DNA of 64,000 nucleotides from Nocardioides sp. CER19 (GCF_029846275.1 NZ_JARVWS010000002.1:1116001-1180000), one strand, 5' to 3'; shown: positions 8,449-17,919, counted from the stretch's first letter. Notes: a model not told the origin generated them from the sequence alone. Numbers and translations: made by a program.

Positions 8449-9195
8449 TCAGATCGCGCCGCCGTTGGCGTAGATGACCTGGCCGTTGACCCAGCGAGCG
8501 GGACCCGCCAGGAAGGCGACGACCTCGGCGGAGTCCTGAGGCGTGCCGAGGCGTTCGAGCGGCGCGATCTTCGCGAGGTGGTCGATGACCTCCTGCGGCT
8601 TGCCGTCGAGGAAGAGCGGCGTGGCGGTCGGGCCGGGCGCAACAGCGTTGACGGTGATGTCGCGGCCACGCAGCTCGCGGGCCAGGATCAACGTGAGCGC
8701 CTCGACGCCGCCCTTGGTCGCTGCGTAGCCGGAGTAGTTCGGGGTCGCGAGCTTCGGGATGGACGAGGAGAAGTTGATGATCGCGCCGCCGGCACGAACG
8801 CGTCGGGCGGACTCCTGGCTCACCACGTAGGTGCCCCGGAGGTTGATGCGGACCATCCGGTCGAACACGTCGAGGTCCTGCTCGGCGAGCGGCGAGAGCA
8901 GCATGATGCCGGCCGTGTTGACGACCACGTCGATGCCGCCGAAGCTGTGCTCCGCCGCGTCGAAGAGCACGCCGACCTGGGCCGGGTCGGCGACGTCGGC
9001 GCCGACCGCCACGGCGCGCCCGCCCTGGTCGCCAATCTCCTTGACCAGGACCTCGGCCTCGCTGGCCCGGCCGGCGTAGCTGACTACGAGGGCGTAGCCC
9101 TCGTCGGCGAGTCGATGACAGACCGCCTGCCCGATCCCGCCCGAGCCTCCGGTGACGATGGCGACGCGGCCCTGGGTGGACTGCTGGGTGTTCAT
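8449..9195 (-). CDS. SDR family oxidoreductase
   Basis: This 248-aa protein is a complete classical SDR. It has TGGSGGIG (15-22), NTAG (93-96), Ser143-145, YAATK (Tyr157, Lys161) and the C-terminal GQVIYANGGAI. It is the first gene of the six-gene leftward operon. Three TGACTGG boxes lie 77-118 bp upstream of its start. The start at 9195 is preceded by a GAAAGAGGCAG-type Shine-Dalgarno region. It is probably an NAD(P)-dependent alcohol/ketone or 3-oxoacyl-type reductase. Confidence 0.92.
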   Translation of the reverse strand: MNTQQSTQGRVAIVTGGSGGIGQAVCHRLADEGYALVVSYAGRASEAEVLVKEIGDQGGRAVAVGADVADPAQVGVLFDAAEHSFGGIDVVVNTAGIMLLSPLAEQDLDVFDRMVRINLRGTYVVSQESARRVRAGGAIINFSSSIPKLATPNYSGYAATKGGVEALTLILARELRGRDITVNAVAPGPTATPLFLDGKPQEVIDHLAKIAPLERLGTPQDSAEVVAFLAGPARWVNGQVIYANGGAI

Positions 9196-9271
9196 GGCTG
9201 CCTCTTTCGAATGAGGGAGTGGGGACGGCACTGAGCGTCGCGCCGTGGGACGGTCCATGGCTTCTGCTGTC

Positions 9272-9313
9272 TGACTGGCCCAGCACCTGTGGAGATGACT
9301 GGGCAGTGACTGG
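9272..9313 (+). promoter_or_regulatory. Three TGACTGG boxes upstream of the SDR operon
   Basis: TGACTGG occurs at 9272-9278, 9296-9302 and 9307-9313. The last two are exactly 11 bp apart, one helical turn. The same box with the same spacing occurs upstream of Dps and of the SDR at 10962-11717, in the same orientation relative to the genes. It is a candidate activator site for a neighbouring LuxR-type regulator. Confidence 0.5.
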
Positions 9314-9397
9314 TTGAGGCTCAGTCGTTCCGAAATGACAGGAGGAGACGCCCAGAGCGGGCGTCTCCTCACATCGGTGTCGCTTCGGGACGGACCG

Positions 9398-9886
9398 CTA
9401 GCCGTCCCGTCCGTCTGGGTGATCGAGATGGGCGCGGACGAACCATTGGTTCTTGGCCAGCTCACGTGCCTGCCCGATCACCAGGTCTTGGGAGATTGGA
9501 TCGTCGTCCAGCAGCGGTATCGCTGTGTGGTACGCGCCGAGGAGGTCGGTGTAGACCTCCGTCAGCACCTCGAAAGTCTCGACCGCGGAGCGTCGCCCGA
9601 ACGGGTAGGTGCTGCGCTCGAGGCGCCCGGCGATCGCCTGCAGCCGCCCGTCCGGCGCAACGCCCAAGGTGGCGATCCGCTCGCCGAGATCATCGGCCAT
9701 GTTGCGGGCGACCTCGACCTGGGGATCGAGCATCGTGTGGGCGCTGATGAAGTCCGGGCCGACCAGGTTCCAGTGCGCGTGCTTGAGCGTCAGGCTCAGA
9801 TCGATGACGGAGTCGAGCACCCGCTGGAGCGCTTCGGTGACGCAGGCGGAGTCGGCAGGGGATGTGGTGACGGGGGGTGTCGTCAT
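9398..9886 (-). CDS. dps: Dps family ferritin-like protein
   Basis: This 162-aa protein has the Dps fold signature. KHAHWNLVGPDF (about residues 36-47) contributes the ferroxidase His, and MLDPQVEVARNMADDLGERI contributes the acidic ligands. The long helices and the length match the family. Dps oligomers sequester iron with peroxide and can protect DNA. The start looks leaderless: TAGCGT lies 6 bases before the ATG. TGACYGG boxes sit 45-62 bp upstream, so it is probably regulated with the SDR operon. Confidence 0.92.
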   Translation of the reverse strand: MTTPPVTTSPADSACVTEALQRVLDSVIDLSLTLKHAHWNLVGPDFISAHTMLDPQVEVARNMADDLGERIATLGVAPDGRLQAIAGRLERSTYPFGRRSAVETFEVLTEVYTDLLGAYHTAIPLLDDDPISQDLVIGQARELAKNQWFVRAHLDHPDGRDG

Positions 9887-9930
9887 GCCTCGACGCTAGG
9901 AGCGAGAGGCTGTTCGCCGCTTCTGTGAAA

Positions 9931-9948
9931 TGACTGGTGAGTGACCGG
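9931..9948 (+). promoter_or_regulatory. Paired TGACYGG boxes upstream of dps
   Basis: TGACTGG (9931-9937) and TGACCGG (9942-9948) are 11 bp apart. They lie 34-50 bp upstream of a -10 element read as TAGCGT on the minus strand, a position fitting an activator. Confidence 0.5.
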
Positions 9949-9957
9949 TGCGCCTGG

Positions 9958-10898
9958 TCAAGTCCTGTCCAGGAGCCGAGCCGCGTTCAGAGCCATCAAC
10001 GTTCTCTAGTCGCCCACCGCCTGGCCAGCCTGGTCGATCGAGAAGAGCTGGGCGTCCACGCCGGCAGGGGGTGTGAAGCAGTAGTCGCTGCGGTAAACCA
10101 AGTGATCGGTGCCGAAGGCCGCCCGGAGTGCCGGGAGCTGACGCGGGAACGGCGATCCGGCGCTGTCCCACCAGAGCGCGGGGAGCTGGTCGACGACACT
10201 CTGCTGCTCGGCGGAGCCGCCCAGAAAGACGGTCCGGAGAGGTCCAGACGGTCGGCGAGGACCGGCAGCGTGCCACCGCAGTGGCTGAAGAGCCAACGGA
10301 CGCGCGGGAATCGAGCGAGCGCGCCGGCGAAGACGAGGTCGGCGGCCGCGCAGGCGGAGTCGAAGAAGAACTCCATCATCGAGCGCGGGCGCCCGAGCGC
10401 GAGCTCCTCCGCGTGCCTCGATGACGTCGGGTGGACGAAGACCACCGCGTCCCGCCGGTCGATCTCTGCCCAGAGAGGCACGTACCGCTCGTCACCGAGG
10501 TAGCGGCCCGCAGCACTGCTCAACACCGCAATGCCGTCGCTGTCCAGCTCGTCGAGCGCACGTACCGCTTCGGCGACGGAGGCGTCGACGTCGGGCAGCG
10601 GGAGCGAGGCGAAGTGGCCGAATCGGTCCGCGCGGCCGGTCGCCGTCGCAGCGCCGACATCGTTGACGTGGCGGCTCAGTTCGCAGGCCCGGCGGGGGTC
10701 ACCGAAGTGCACGCCGGGTGAGGAGATCGAAAGGATCGATCGAGCGATGCCCCATCGATCCATCAGCCGCCGATGAGTCTCGGCGTCCCACGTCGGCCAG
10801 GCCGGCATCCCGTCGGGGAGCGTGTGTCCCGCGGCGATCGCTTCGGCGACGAAGCGGTCGGCGAGGAAGTGCGAGTGGACGTCGATGAGGTCGGCCAC
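9958..10898 (-). pseudogene. Amidohydrolase (ACMSD-like) gene with two lesions
   Basis: The intact N-terminal part carries the metal-binding DVHSHF at the start, FVHPTS in the middle and the LFSHCGGTLPVLADRL segment. It belongs to the amidohydrolase_2 group that includes ACMSD-type decarboxylases. At about 10235 the frame shifts and continues as LRTVFLGGSAEQQSVVDQLP and AFGTDHLVYRSDYCFTPP. A TAG at 10007 (rc) then stands where a Trp is expected, followed by RTLMALNAARLLDRT and a stop at 9958. One frameshift and one nonsense change together make function unlikely. Confidence 0.85.
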
Positions 10899-10961
10899 GG
10901 GGTCTCCTACTGGGTGACAGTGGCGGCGCGGGGCAGCCTCCCTGCCCCGCGCCGCGGCAGG

Positions 10962-11717
10962 TCAGCGGGTCGAGAACCCGCCATTGAGGAAGACGGTCTG
11001 GCCGTTGAGCCACCAGCCGTTCGTCATCAGGAACCGAACCCACGGAACGACGTACTCGACCTTGGTGAGCTCACCAAGGGCGGTCGCGTTGGCCGAGTAC
11101 TCCGCCTCGCCGTCCGCGGCCGCGTTCCAGAAGAAGGTGGTGTCCATCGGGCCGGGGGCAAGGTTGTTCACCGAGACGCGCCGACTGCCCAGCTCCTTGG
11201 CCAGTGCACGGGTGAAGTGCTCGACCGGTGCCTTGCTGCCGGCGTAGATCGAGTAGCGACCGGTGAACGCCGCCAACAGCGAGGAGAGGATGTTGATGAT
11301 CTTGCCGCCGTCCTCGATCCGCTTGGCGGACTCGGCCATCACGAAGAACGCGGCCTTGGCGTTGATGTCGAAGTGACTGTCGTAAAGCTCCTCGGTTACT
11401 TCCACCATCGGGCTGCCCTGCGCGAGACCGGCGGTGTTGACGGTTCCGTATAGCGAGCCGAACTGACGCACGGTCGTGTCCAACACCTGTTGGATGGCGC
11501 TCACCGACGTGAGGTCAGCCTGGATGGCGATCGCGTCGCCACCGGCGCCGATGCAGGCCTCGACGGTCTCCTCGGCGAGACCCTTGTCGCGGGTGGATCG
11601 GTAGTGGATCGCCAGGTTGGCGCCTGCGGCGGCGAGGTCCCGCGCTACAGCGCCGCCCAGGTTCTTGGCGCCGCCTGTGATCAGGATCGTCTTGCCCAGG
11701 AGGGCCGTCTCGGTCAT
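10962..11717 (-). CDS. SDR family oxidoreductase
   Basis: This 251-aa protein is an SDR with TGGAKNLG (14-21), NTAG, Ser145-146, the active-site YAGSK (Tyr158, Lys162) and a C-terminal GQTVFLNGGF. It is the functional-looking relative of the catalytically empty SDR at 2539-3276. A longer start at 11768 is open, but GAAGGGAAG lies just before the ATG at 11717, so I prefer that. The broken amidohydrolase follows 63 bp downstream. Confidence 0.9.
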   Translation of the reverse strand: MTETALLGKTILITGGAKNLGGAVARDLAAAGANLAIHYRSTRDKGLAEETVEACIGAGGDAIAIQADLTSVSAIQQVLDTTVRQFGSLYGTVNTAGLAQGSPMVEVTEELYDSHFDINAKAAFFVMAESAKRIEDGGKIINILSSLLAAFTGRYSIYAGSKAPVEHFTRALAKELGSRRVSVNNLAPGPMDTTFFWNAAADGEAEYSANATALGELTKVEYVVPWVRFLMTNGWWLNGQTVFLNGGFSTR

Positions 11718-11798
11718 GTGGTGCTTCCCTTCGGTCGAGAGCGAGGTGTGCTCGCCGCCGATGCTCATGGATGGCTAGGCCCCGCATCTTCCGCTGAG

Positions 11799-11830
11799 CG
11801 ACCGGTCGATGACCGGCCCTGGGTGACTGG
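11799..11830 (+). promoter_or_regulatory. TGACYGG-type boxes between SDR and SnoaL-like genes
   Basis: CGACCGG (11799-11805), TGACCGG (11810-11816) and TGACTGG (11824-11830) lie in the divergent intergenic region. The first two are again 11 bp apart. They could serve the leftward SDR, the rightward SnoaL-like gene, or both. Confidence 0.5.
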
Positions 11831-11901
11831 CCAGCGGGCAGGTCGTGCACCAGTCGCACGAGGGGTATGCGAACCGGCGCGCGGCGGACGACGCTGCACG
11901 C

Positions 11902-12228
11902 ATGACCATTGACATGCCCGCCGCCATCCAGCAGTTCGTCGATGCGACCAACGCCGCCGACTCCGACTCTTTTGTCGCCGCCTTCACCGACGACGCGACG
12001 CTGTACGACTGGGGACGCTCGTTCCGCGGGCACCAGGGAGTGCGTGCGTGGGACAGCACCGACAACATCGGTGTCCAAGCACACTTCGAGCTGCTCCGCA
12101 TCGCCGCCGACGCGCGACCAGATCACTACATCGCCACGATCCGTGTCTCCGGCAACGGCTACAACGGGACCGGTGACATGCGGTTCCGCCTTCGGGACGG
12201 GCTCATCGCAGACCTCAGGATCGGTTAG
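11902..12228 (+). CDS. SnoaL-like / NTF2-fold protein
   Basis: This 108-aa protein has the SnoaL pattern: a first helix with FVDATNAADSDSFVAAF, then TDDATLYDWGRSFRGH and a four-strand sheet ending in FRLRDGLIADLRIG. Members act as small cyclases, isomerases or ligand-binding proteins, and no catalytic residue can be assigned. It is divergent from the SDR at 10962-11717 and convergent with the LAL regulator, whose stop is 2 bp away. Confidence 0.8.
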   Translation: MTIDMPAAIQQFVDATNAADSDSFVAAFTDDATLYDWGRSFRGHQGVRAWDSTDNIGVQAHFELLRIAADARPDHYIATIRVSGNGYNGTGDMRFRLRDGLIADLRIG

Positions 12229-12230
12229 CC

Positions 12231-15008
12231 CTACTCGGGGCCGAGATCCAGTGCGCGCAGCTGTGCGCGGCTGGTGATGCCGAGCTTCGGGAAGATCCGG
12301 TAGAGGTGATAGCCGACCGTGCGGTGTGACAGGAACAGTTGCATTCCGATCTCCCGGTTGGTCAGGCCTGAAGCAGCCAGTCGCGCGATCTGCAGCTCCT
12401 GCGGCGTGAGGTCGTCGACTTGCTGGACGGCGCTCGGAGGCGCGGCCTCTCCGGCCGCCCGGAGCTCCGCCCGTGCGTCGTCTGCGAGACTCGTTGCGCC
12501 CAGAGAGTCGAGTCCTGCGACCGCTGCCCGCAATTGGGTGCGAGCGTCGATGAGACGGCGCTGACGGCGGAGCCACTGCCCATAGTTGAGTTGCGTCCGG
12601 GCCAGGAGGAACGGCCAGCCCGCGAGCGGGCCACCCAAGGCCCGGTCGAAGAGCAGTTCGGCATCCTGCTCACCGGCGATCAGAGGGCGCAGGTACGTGA
12701 CTGTCGCGCGGAAGAACGAGGATGAGCCCTGTCGCGCAGCGTGTTCTTCGAGGTCGTCCATGAGGCGACGCGCGTCGTCGCTCCGGCCACTTCGCAACGC
12801 TGCTTCGACTAGGTCGGCTGTGCTGCGATGCCGCGCGAACGGGTGGAAGAGGACGTCGGAGCGATCGAAGACACGGGCCAGCTCCGCAAAGGCGGTGTCG
12901 TAATCGTGGTCCACCATCGCTGCCCTTCCGCGCGCGTACTGCGCGTAGCACCGGGCCCCCTGGCTCCCGCCGAGGTCCCGGAGCTCACGTTCCGCATCAG
13001 CGATCATCGCGAGTGCCCGCTCGGTCTCGCCGCGTTCGGCAAGGATCGTTGCGACCGCGAAGTCACCGACGACGGCCCATCGGGCCCGTCCCGAGTCCCG
13101 GTACAGCCGAGCGAGCTCGGCGCCGAAGGTCTCCGCCATTCGGAACTTACCGAGCGGGATCGCGGCCCACACGAGGGGAACCAAGGTGTCGGCGAGAGTA
13201 CCGAGCAGGCCTTCTTGACGGTACCCGTCCGCTGCTGCGCTGAGCCACGGCCAGGCACGCTCGTAGTCCGAGGCGCCACCGAATGTGACACCGATGGTCC
13301 GCTGCGTCGCCACCGACAGCCGTTCCGGTACGAAGTGCGCCGACCGTTCCGCCAGCGCGCCGAGCTGTCGATCGGGGTCAGCGAAGGTGGCGATCGCCAA
13401 CGCCTCCATGTCGTCGTCGCCGCGCTTCAGCTGCTGCACCATCTCGACCATGCGATTCCGGGTCTCGGGTGCCACGTCCTCATACCAGGCAGCGATGACG
13501 AACTGAAACAGTGCTTGGAGGGCGAGGTCCTTGCCCGTGGCGCTAGATCGAGCCAGGTCGCCGGCAAGCGAGGCGAAAACGTCGATCGTGGCGCTGCTGA
13601 ACCACTTGCGGTCGTTGATGGCCTCGGACCAGATCAGCGCACGGAGTTCCTCCTCTTCGGTGAGTTGCTCGCGCATGGCATCGGCAAGTTGCTGCCGAGC
13701 GACCTCCAGGTCGCCGAGTCGGATGTTGACCTCGGCGCTGCGAAGAAGCAAGCGGCCTCGGCTCTTCCCAGACTCGCCGAGCGAGGCAGCTCGACCCAGG
13801 ATCACAGCCGCCGTTCGGGCCGAGCCGCGGTCGAATGCCGTCCCCGCCGCGGCCTCCAAGTCGCGGGCGACGTCGTCGTCCTGCCCGATGCACGCTGCGG
13901 CTCGGTGCCAGGCGCGGCGCTCCTTATGCGGTTGGAGGATCTCGGCAAGTGCGGTGTGGGCGGCTGCGCGCTGCGATGGCGGCGCGGACTGGTAGATCGC
14001 CGAGCGGACCAGAGGGTGTCGGAACTGCAGCTCATGACCGAGGACCTCGACGAGCCCGACTGCCACAGCGGGGTCGAGGCTCGCCGTCGAGGCCGGATCA
14101 GCGAGCGCGACAGTCGCGGCCGCGAGGATCTCACCGACGTCGCATGAATCGTCTGCGGCAGCGACGAGGAGGACGAACGCGGTTGTCGTCGGAAGCTGCG
14201 AGACCTGTCGGAGAAACGACCGCTCAAGCCGGTAACTGATCGGCAGATGCAAGCTTGAGGAGGCGCGTGTCCCGTTGTGCTGGTCGATGGCCTGGGACAG
14301 CTCGATCAACGCCAGTGGGTTGCCTGCCGAGTCGGCGAGGACGCGCTGGCGCGACGTTGCAGGGAGGCCGGGTGCGACGACGTCAAGGAGCGCTTCGGCA
14401 GCTCCCACGTCCAGAGGTGCGACGCCATGCTCCGGTAACCCTGCGTCGCCAATGCGCGCCGGGATCCCGTTACGCACCGCGACGACCAGGCCGATCCGCT
14501 CGGTGTTGATCCGCCGTGCGACGAAGGCGAGCACGTCGACACTGGACGCGTCGAGCCACTGCGCGTCGTCGACGACGACCAGCACGGGGCTCGTGTCGGC
14601 CGGATCACTGATCAGCTGCAATGCCGCGAGACCCACCATGAGCATCTCCGGCGCCGGCCCGTCGTCTAGCCCGAACGCCGTGAGCAATGCGTTTTGTTGG
14701 CGCGGCATCAGCTCGTGGATGCGCGGGAGGAACGGCTTCAGCACCTGGTGCAGCCCCGCGTACGGGATAGCCGTCTCGGATTCGATGCCGGTCGCCGCGC
14801 AGACATAGAACCCGCGCTCGGCGGCGAGAGCGCGAGCCGTATTGAGCACCGCGGACTTCCCGGTGCCGGTGTCGCCGCGCAGGAGGACGGCCTCACCCAC
14901 GCCGCCAGCGGCGGCAGCCAGGATACGCTCAACGATCCGCAATTCGTGGTCTCGGCCGAAGAGGGGAGAAGCGGCAGGCGAGCTCTCGAGGCGGATCTCC
15001 GTGGTCAT
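12231..15008 (-). CDS. Large LuxR-family (LAL) ATP-binding regulator
   Basis: This 925-aa regulator has an N-terminal AAA-type ATPase (Walker A GDTGTGKSA at about 45-53, Walker B VLVVVDDAQWLD near 140-155). A long helical, TPR-like middle follows, then a C-terminal LuxR helix-turn-helix (LTPQELQIARLAASGLTNREIGMQLF... , about 865-920). LAL proteins sense a ligand through the central region and activate target promoters. It is divergent from a second LAL gene with 126 bp between the starts and stands next to the SDR/esterase island, so control of that island is the natural inference. Confidence 0.93.
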   Translation of the reverse strand: MTTEIRLESSPAASPLFGRDHELRIVERILAAAAGGVGEAVLLRGDTGTGKSAVLNTARALAAERGFYVCAATGIESETAIPYAGLHQVLKPFLPRIHELMPRQQNALLTAFGLDDGPAPEMLMVGLAALQLISDPADTSPVLVVVDDAQWLDASSVDVLAFVARRINTERIGLVVAVRNGIPARIGDAGLPEHGVAPLDVGAAEALLDVVAPGLPATSRQRVLADSAGNPLALIELSQAIDQHNGTRASSSLHLPISYRLERSFLRQVSQLPTTTAFVLLVAAADDSCDVGEILAAATVALADPASTASLDPAVAVGLVEVLGHELQFRHPLVRSAIYQSAPPSQRAAAHTALAEILQPHKERRAWHRAAACIGQDDDVARDLEAAAGTAFDRGSARTAAVILGRAASLGESGKSRGRLLLRSAEVNIRLGDLEVARQQLADAMREQLTEEEELRALIWSEAINDRKWFSSATIDVFASLAGDLARSSATGKDLALQALFQFVIAAWYEDVAPETRNRMVEMVQQLKRGDDDMEALAIATFADPDRQLGALAERSAHFVPERLSVATQRTIGVTFGGASDYERAWPWLSAAADGYRQEGLLGTLADTLVPLVWAAIPLGKFRMAETFGAELARLYRDSGRARWAVVGDFAVATILAERGETERALAMIADAERELRDLGGSQGARCYAQYARGRAAMVDHDYDTAFAELARVFDRSDVLFHPFARHRSTADLVEAALRSGRSDDARRLMDDLEEHAARQGSSSFFRATVTYLRPLIAGEQDAELLFDRALGGPLAGWPFLLARTQLNYGQWLRRQRRLIDARTQLRAAVAGLDSLGATSLADDARAELRAAGEAAPPSAVQQVDDLTPQELQIARLAASGLTNREIGMQLFLSHRTVGYHLYRIFPKLGITSRAQLRALDLGPE

Positions 15009-15053
15009 AGCGCGAAACGCTATGACCGGGAGGACGGGGACACATCTGCCGAA

Positions 15054-15100
15054 TGACCTAGACCATCGGATCCGCGACGTGAGACGACCTAGGTCACTGG
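15054..15100. promoter_or_regulatory. Operator-like sequences between the two LAL genes
   Basis: TGACCTA (15054-15060), the palindrome GACCTAGGTC (15086-15095) and TCACTGG (15094-15100) lie in the 126-bp divergent promoter region. They resemble the TGACYGG boxes found near the neighbouring operons. Autoregulation or cross-regulation is possible. Confidence 0.35.
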
Positions 15101-15134
15101 CTCACCGAGCAAGCCCCGACAGTAGCCTTCGGCC

Positions 15135-17855
15135 ATGCTGATAGGGCGTGACACCGAGATGGAGCGCTTCGACTCCATGCTTGGTGAACTGCCTGTCGCC
15201 GGCGGCGCACTCATCTTGCGGGGCGAGGCTGGCGTTGGCAAGAGTGCGCTCCTCGCGGAGGTTGCAAGACGCGCCGCCGATCTCGGCTACCGGGTTCTGC
15301 GGACCGTTGGTCTTGAGCTTGAGGCCGATCTACCGTTCGCGGGCCTGCACCAGCTGCTTCACCCGCTGCGGCAGCATTTCAACACGCTGCCACCGAAGCA
15401 GCGCGACTCGTTGAAGGCAGCGCTCGGCATCAACGACGCCGAGGTCTCGGACGGGTACATCGTGGCGCTGGCCGCGCTGAACCTGCTCACCGAGATCGCT
15501 CAGGCCGGCCCGGTCGTGCTGATCGTCGACGACGCGCAGTGGCTGGATGCGGCGACCTCCTCCGTCCTCGGCTTCCTGGGCCATCGGCTGGCCTCGGAGC
15601 CGATCCTCTTGCTCGCAGCGCAGCGCATCGGCCCCGCGGCTCGCATCGACGAGGCGCAGCTTCCCGATCTCGACATCGGTCCCCTCCCGCCGGCGGCCTC
15701 GGGCGAGCTCTTGGACCGCAATGCGCACGGGCTCTCAGACGCCCTGCGCGAGCGGGTTCTCCTCGAGGCGGCCGGGAATCCGCTGGCGCTGATCGAGTTG
15801 CCGGCCGCGGCCGACGGCGCCGAGCCGGACGAGATGTTGACCGCCCCATGGCTCCCGATGACGGCGCGCCTTGAGCGGTCGTACGGCGAGCGGATCCAGG
15901 GGCTGCCACCGCGTGCTCGCGCGGCGCTCGAGGCCGCGGCGGTGTACGACCGGTCAGACGCGGCCGAGATTCTTGCGGCCGCCCGAGCCTTGGTGGGCTC
16001 CCCGGTGGGACTTGGGGATCTCCTGCCTGCGGTGGAGGCTCGCCTCATCGACGCACCAGGCCGAGAGATCGCGTTCCACCATCCCCTCGTCCGATCCGCC
16101 GTGCGACAGGTCGCGGGACCGGCTCGGATCCGTGAGGTGCACGGAATCTTCGCGGAGCTGGTGACGAGCGAGATCGACAGGTGGGCGTGGCACGCTTCGT
16201 TGGCGAGCGACCAACCGGACGAGGCAATTGCCGCTGCCTTGGAAGACGCCGCTGTCCGCGCGCAGCGACGGGGGAGCAACACCGGGGCTGTGTTCGCCTT
16301 CGAGCGCGCGTCCCAGCTTAGCCCTGACGCGGAACGGCGCGCTGATCGATTGCTCAAGGCGGCCGAATGCGCCGTGACCACGGGCCGACCCGACGTAGTG
16401 ACTCGTCTCGCGGACCGCGCCGCGCAACTGCACCTGACGCCGCAGCAAGCTGCTCGCATCACGTTGGTGAAGGCCTCCTACAACGAGGGCGTGGGCGTGA
16501 AGGCCTCTGACTCGGTGGTCGTCGCCGAACTGGCTGAGTCCGTCGCGGCGGGCGGCGACCACGAACTGGCGATGAAGATGATCTGGCATATCAGTCTGCG
16601 CAGCTACTGGAATGAGCCAGGCGAGGCGGTCCGGATGCGCGTCTTGCGTGCGGTCGAGGTGTTGTCCACCGACCCCTTGGAGGCCCGCAGCATCTGCGCG
16701 ACCGCCTATTCAGCCCCGATCGCCCGCGGTCGGGTCGTGCGGGACCGGTGCGAGACCGCACTTCAGCGGCCGGACCTTGGTGCCTTTGAGATGGCGACGC
16801 TCGGCGCCGCGGCTGTGCAGGCGGGCGCGCTCGACGTTGCGGTGACGGTAGAAGAGGCGGCGTTCGCCCGGCTCCGTGAGGAGGGTCGTCTACATACCCT
16901 GGCGAAGGCCCTAGGGGCGCACGCCTACTCCTCGGCCCAACTCGGGAACGTCAACGCGGCGATCCCGACGGCGGAAGAATCCGTACGCCTCTCCGTCGAG
17001 ACGGGGCAGCCCTACATGCATGCGTTCGCGCTCGCATGCCAGGCACGGGTTGCGGCACTGCGTGGCCGCGTTGAGGAGTGTGACGAGCTCGCTCGGCGGG
17101 CGGAGCAGATCGCGGCACCCGTCCGTTGCAGCAACGTCCTGTCCATCGCGCAACATGCTCGGGTGCAGGCAGCGCTGAGCCGCGGTGAGTTCGACGAGGC
17201 GCTGGACAGGGCGCTGCGCATGCATGACCCGACGGATGCGACCTATCAGCTCGCGCTCAAGAACTATAACGTCGTGGACTTGTCGGTCGCCGCGATGCGC
17301 AGCGGCCGAATCGGAGAGGTCGCCACGGTGATGGCGGGCATCGAGGAGGATGCGCGGGTTTCGGGTTCACCGGAGCTCTTGGCGGGTCTCGCCGTCTCCC
17401 GACTGCTCGTCGCGGCGGATGAGCACGTTGAGGACCTCTACCAGGCGGCCGTCGACGCCGACCTCAGCTCACGACCATTCCTTCGGGCCCGCAGCGAGCT
17501 TGCGATCGGACTCTGGTTGCGCCGTCAGCGCCGGGCACTCGAAGCTCGCCGTTATCTCCGCATGGCGCGCGACACGTTCGACATCCTCGGTCTGCACACT
17601 TGGTCGAATCACTCCCGGATCGAGCTGCGTGCTGCGGGAGAGCGAACCACGGAGCCGCAAAGCTCGCCCGCTGACGTGCTGACGCCTCAGGAGTTCCAGA
17701 TCGCACGGATGGCCGGAACGGGGCTCACGAACCGCGAGATCGGCAAGCAACTCTACATCTCGCATCGCACGGTCGGCGCGCACCTCGCGAGTGTGTACGC
17801 CAAGCTCGGCATCGGGTCGCGGGTGCAGTTGAGCGACGCGCTCGCACGAAAGTGA
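15135..17855 (+). CDS. Large LuxR-family (LAL) ATP-binding regulator
   Basis: This 906-aa protein is a second LAL regulator. Walker A is GEAGVGKS at residues 30-37, Walker B is VVLIVDDAQWLDA near 125-140, and the middle is helical. The C-terminal LuxR domain contains LTPQEFQIARMAGTGLTNRE and KQLYISHRTVGAHLASVY. It has the same order and length as its divergent neighbour but is not a recent duplicate. The ATG at 15135 gives MLIGRDTEMERF, the usual beginning of the ATPase domain. Confidence 0.93.
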   Translation: MLIGRDTEMERFDSMLGELPVAGGALILRGEAGVGKSALLAEVARRAADLGYRVLRTVGLELEADLPFAGLHQLLHPLRQHFNTLPPKQRDSLKAALGINDAEVSDGYIVALAALNLLTEIAQAGPVVLIVDDAQWLDAATSSVLGFLGHRLASEPILLLAAQRIGPAARIDEAQLPDLDIGPLPPAASGELLDRNAHGLSDALRERVLLEAAGNPLALIELPAAADGAEPDEMLTAPWLPMTARLERSYGERIQGLPPRARAALEAAAVYDRSDAAEILAAARALVGSPVGLGDLLPAVEARLIDAPGREIAFHHPLVRSAVRQVAGPARIREVHGIFAELVTSEIDRWAWHASLASDQPDEAIAAALEDAAVRAQRRGSNTGAVFAFERASQLSPDAERRADRLLKAAECAVTTGRPDVVTRLADRAAQLHLTPQQAARITLVKASYNEGVGVKASDSVVVAELAESVAAGGDHELAMKMIWHISLRSYWNEPGEAVRMRVLRAVEVLSTDPLEARSICATAYSAPIARGRVVRDRCETALQRPDLGAFEMATLGAAAVQAGALDVAVTVEEAAFARLREEGRLHTLAKALGAHAYSSAQLGNVNAAIPTAEESVRLSVETGQPYMHAFALACQARVAALRGRVEECDELARRAEQIAAPVRCSNVLSIAQHARVQAALSRGEFDEALDRALRMHDPTDATYQLALKNYNVVDLSVAAMRSGRIGEVATVMAGIEEDARVSGSPELLAGLAVSRLLVAADEHVEDLYQAAVDADLSSRPFLRARSELAIGLWLRRQRRALEARRYLRMARDTFDILGLHTWSNHSRIELRAAGERTTEPQSSPADVLTPQEFQIARMAGTGLTNREIGKQLYISHRTVGAHLASVYAKLGIGSRVQLSDALARK

Positions 17856-17892
17856 CCGCAACCCTCCAATAGTGCGGTGCTCCGCCGCCCAC

Positions 17893-17919
17893 GCCCCCCT
17901 ATGAGATAGCGCTGGGATT
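17893..17919 (+). repeat. 27-bp inverted repeat, left copy
   Basis: This copy matches the reverse complement of 18752-18778 at 25 of 27 positions (core TGAGATAGC and CTGGGATT). The two copies frame the DUF4304 gene in an 886-bp interval. A shorter match, TTTGAGATAGCGC, recurs at 23683-23695. Confidence 0.6.

Noticed and set aside
7511..9286. A single 591-codon minus frame covering both SDR genes
   Set aside because: Only its last part is the real SDR (start 8404). The upstream part is out of frame with the SDR at 8449-9195.
12828..14147. Plus-strand frame of about 440 codons opposite the first LAL regulator
   Set aside because: It is antisense to a well-supported regulator with intact ATPase and HTH motifs. 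Its own composition is typical of reverse-strand shadow frames.
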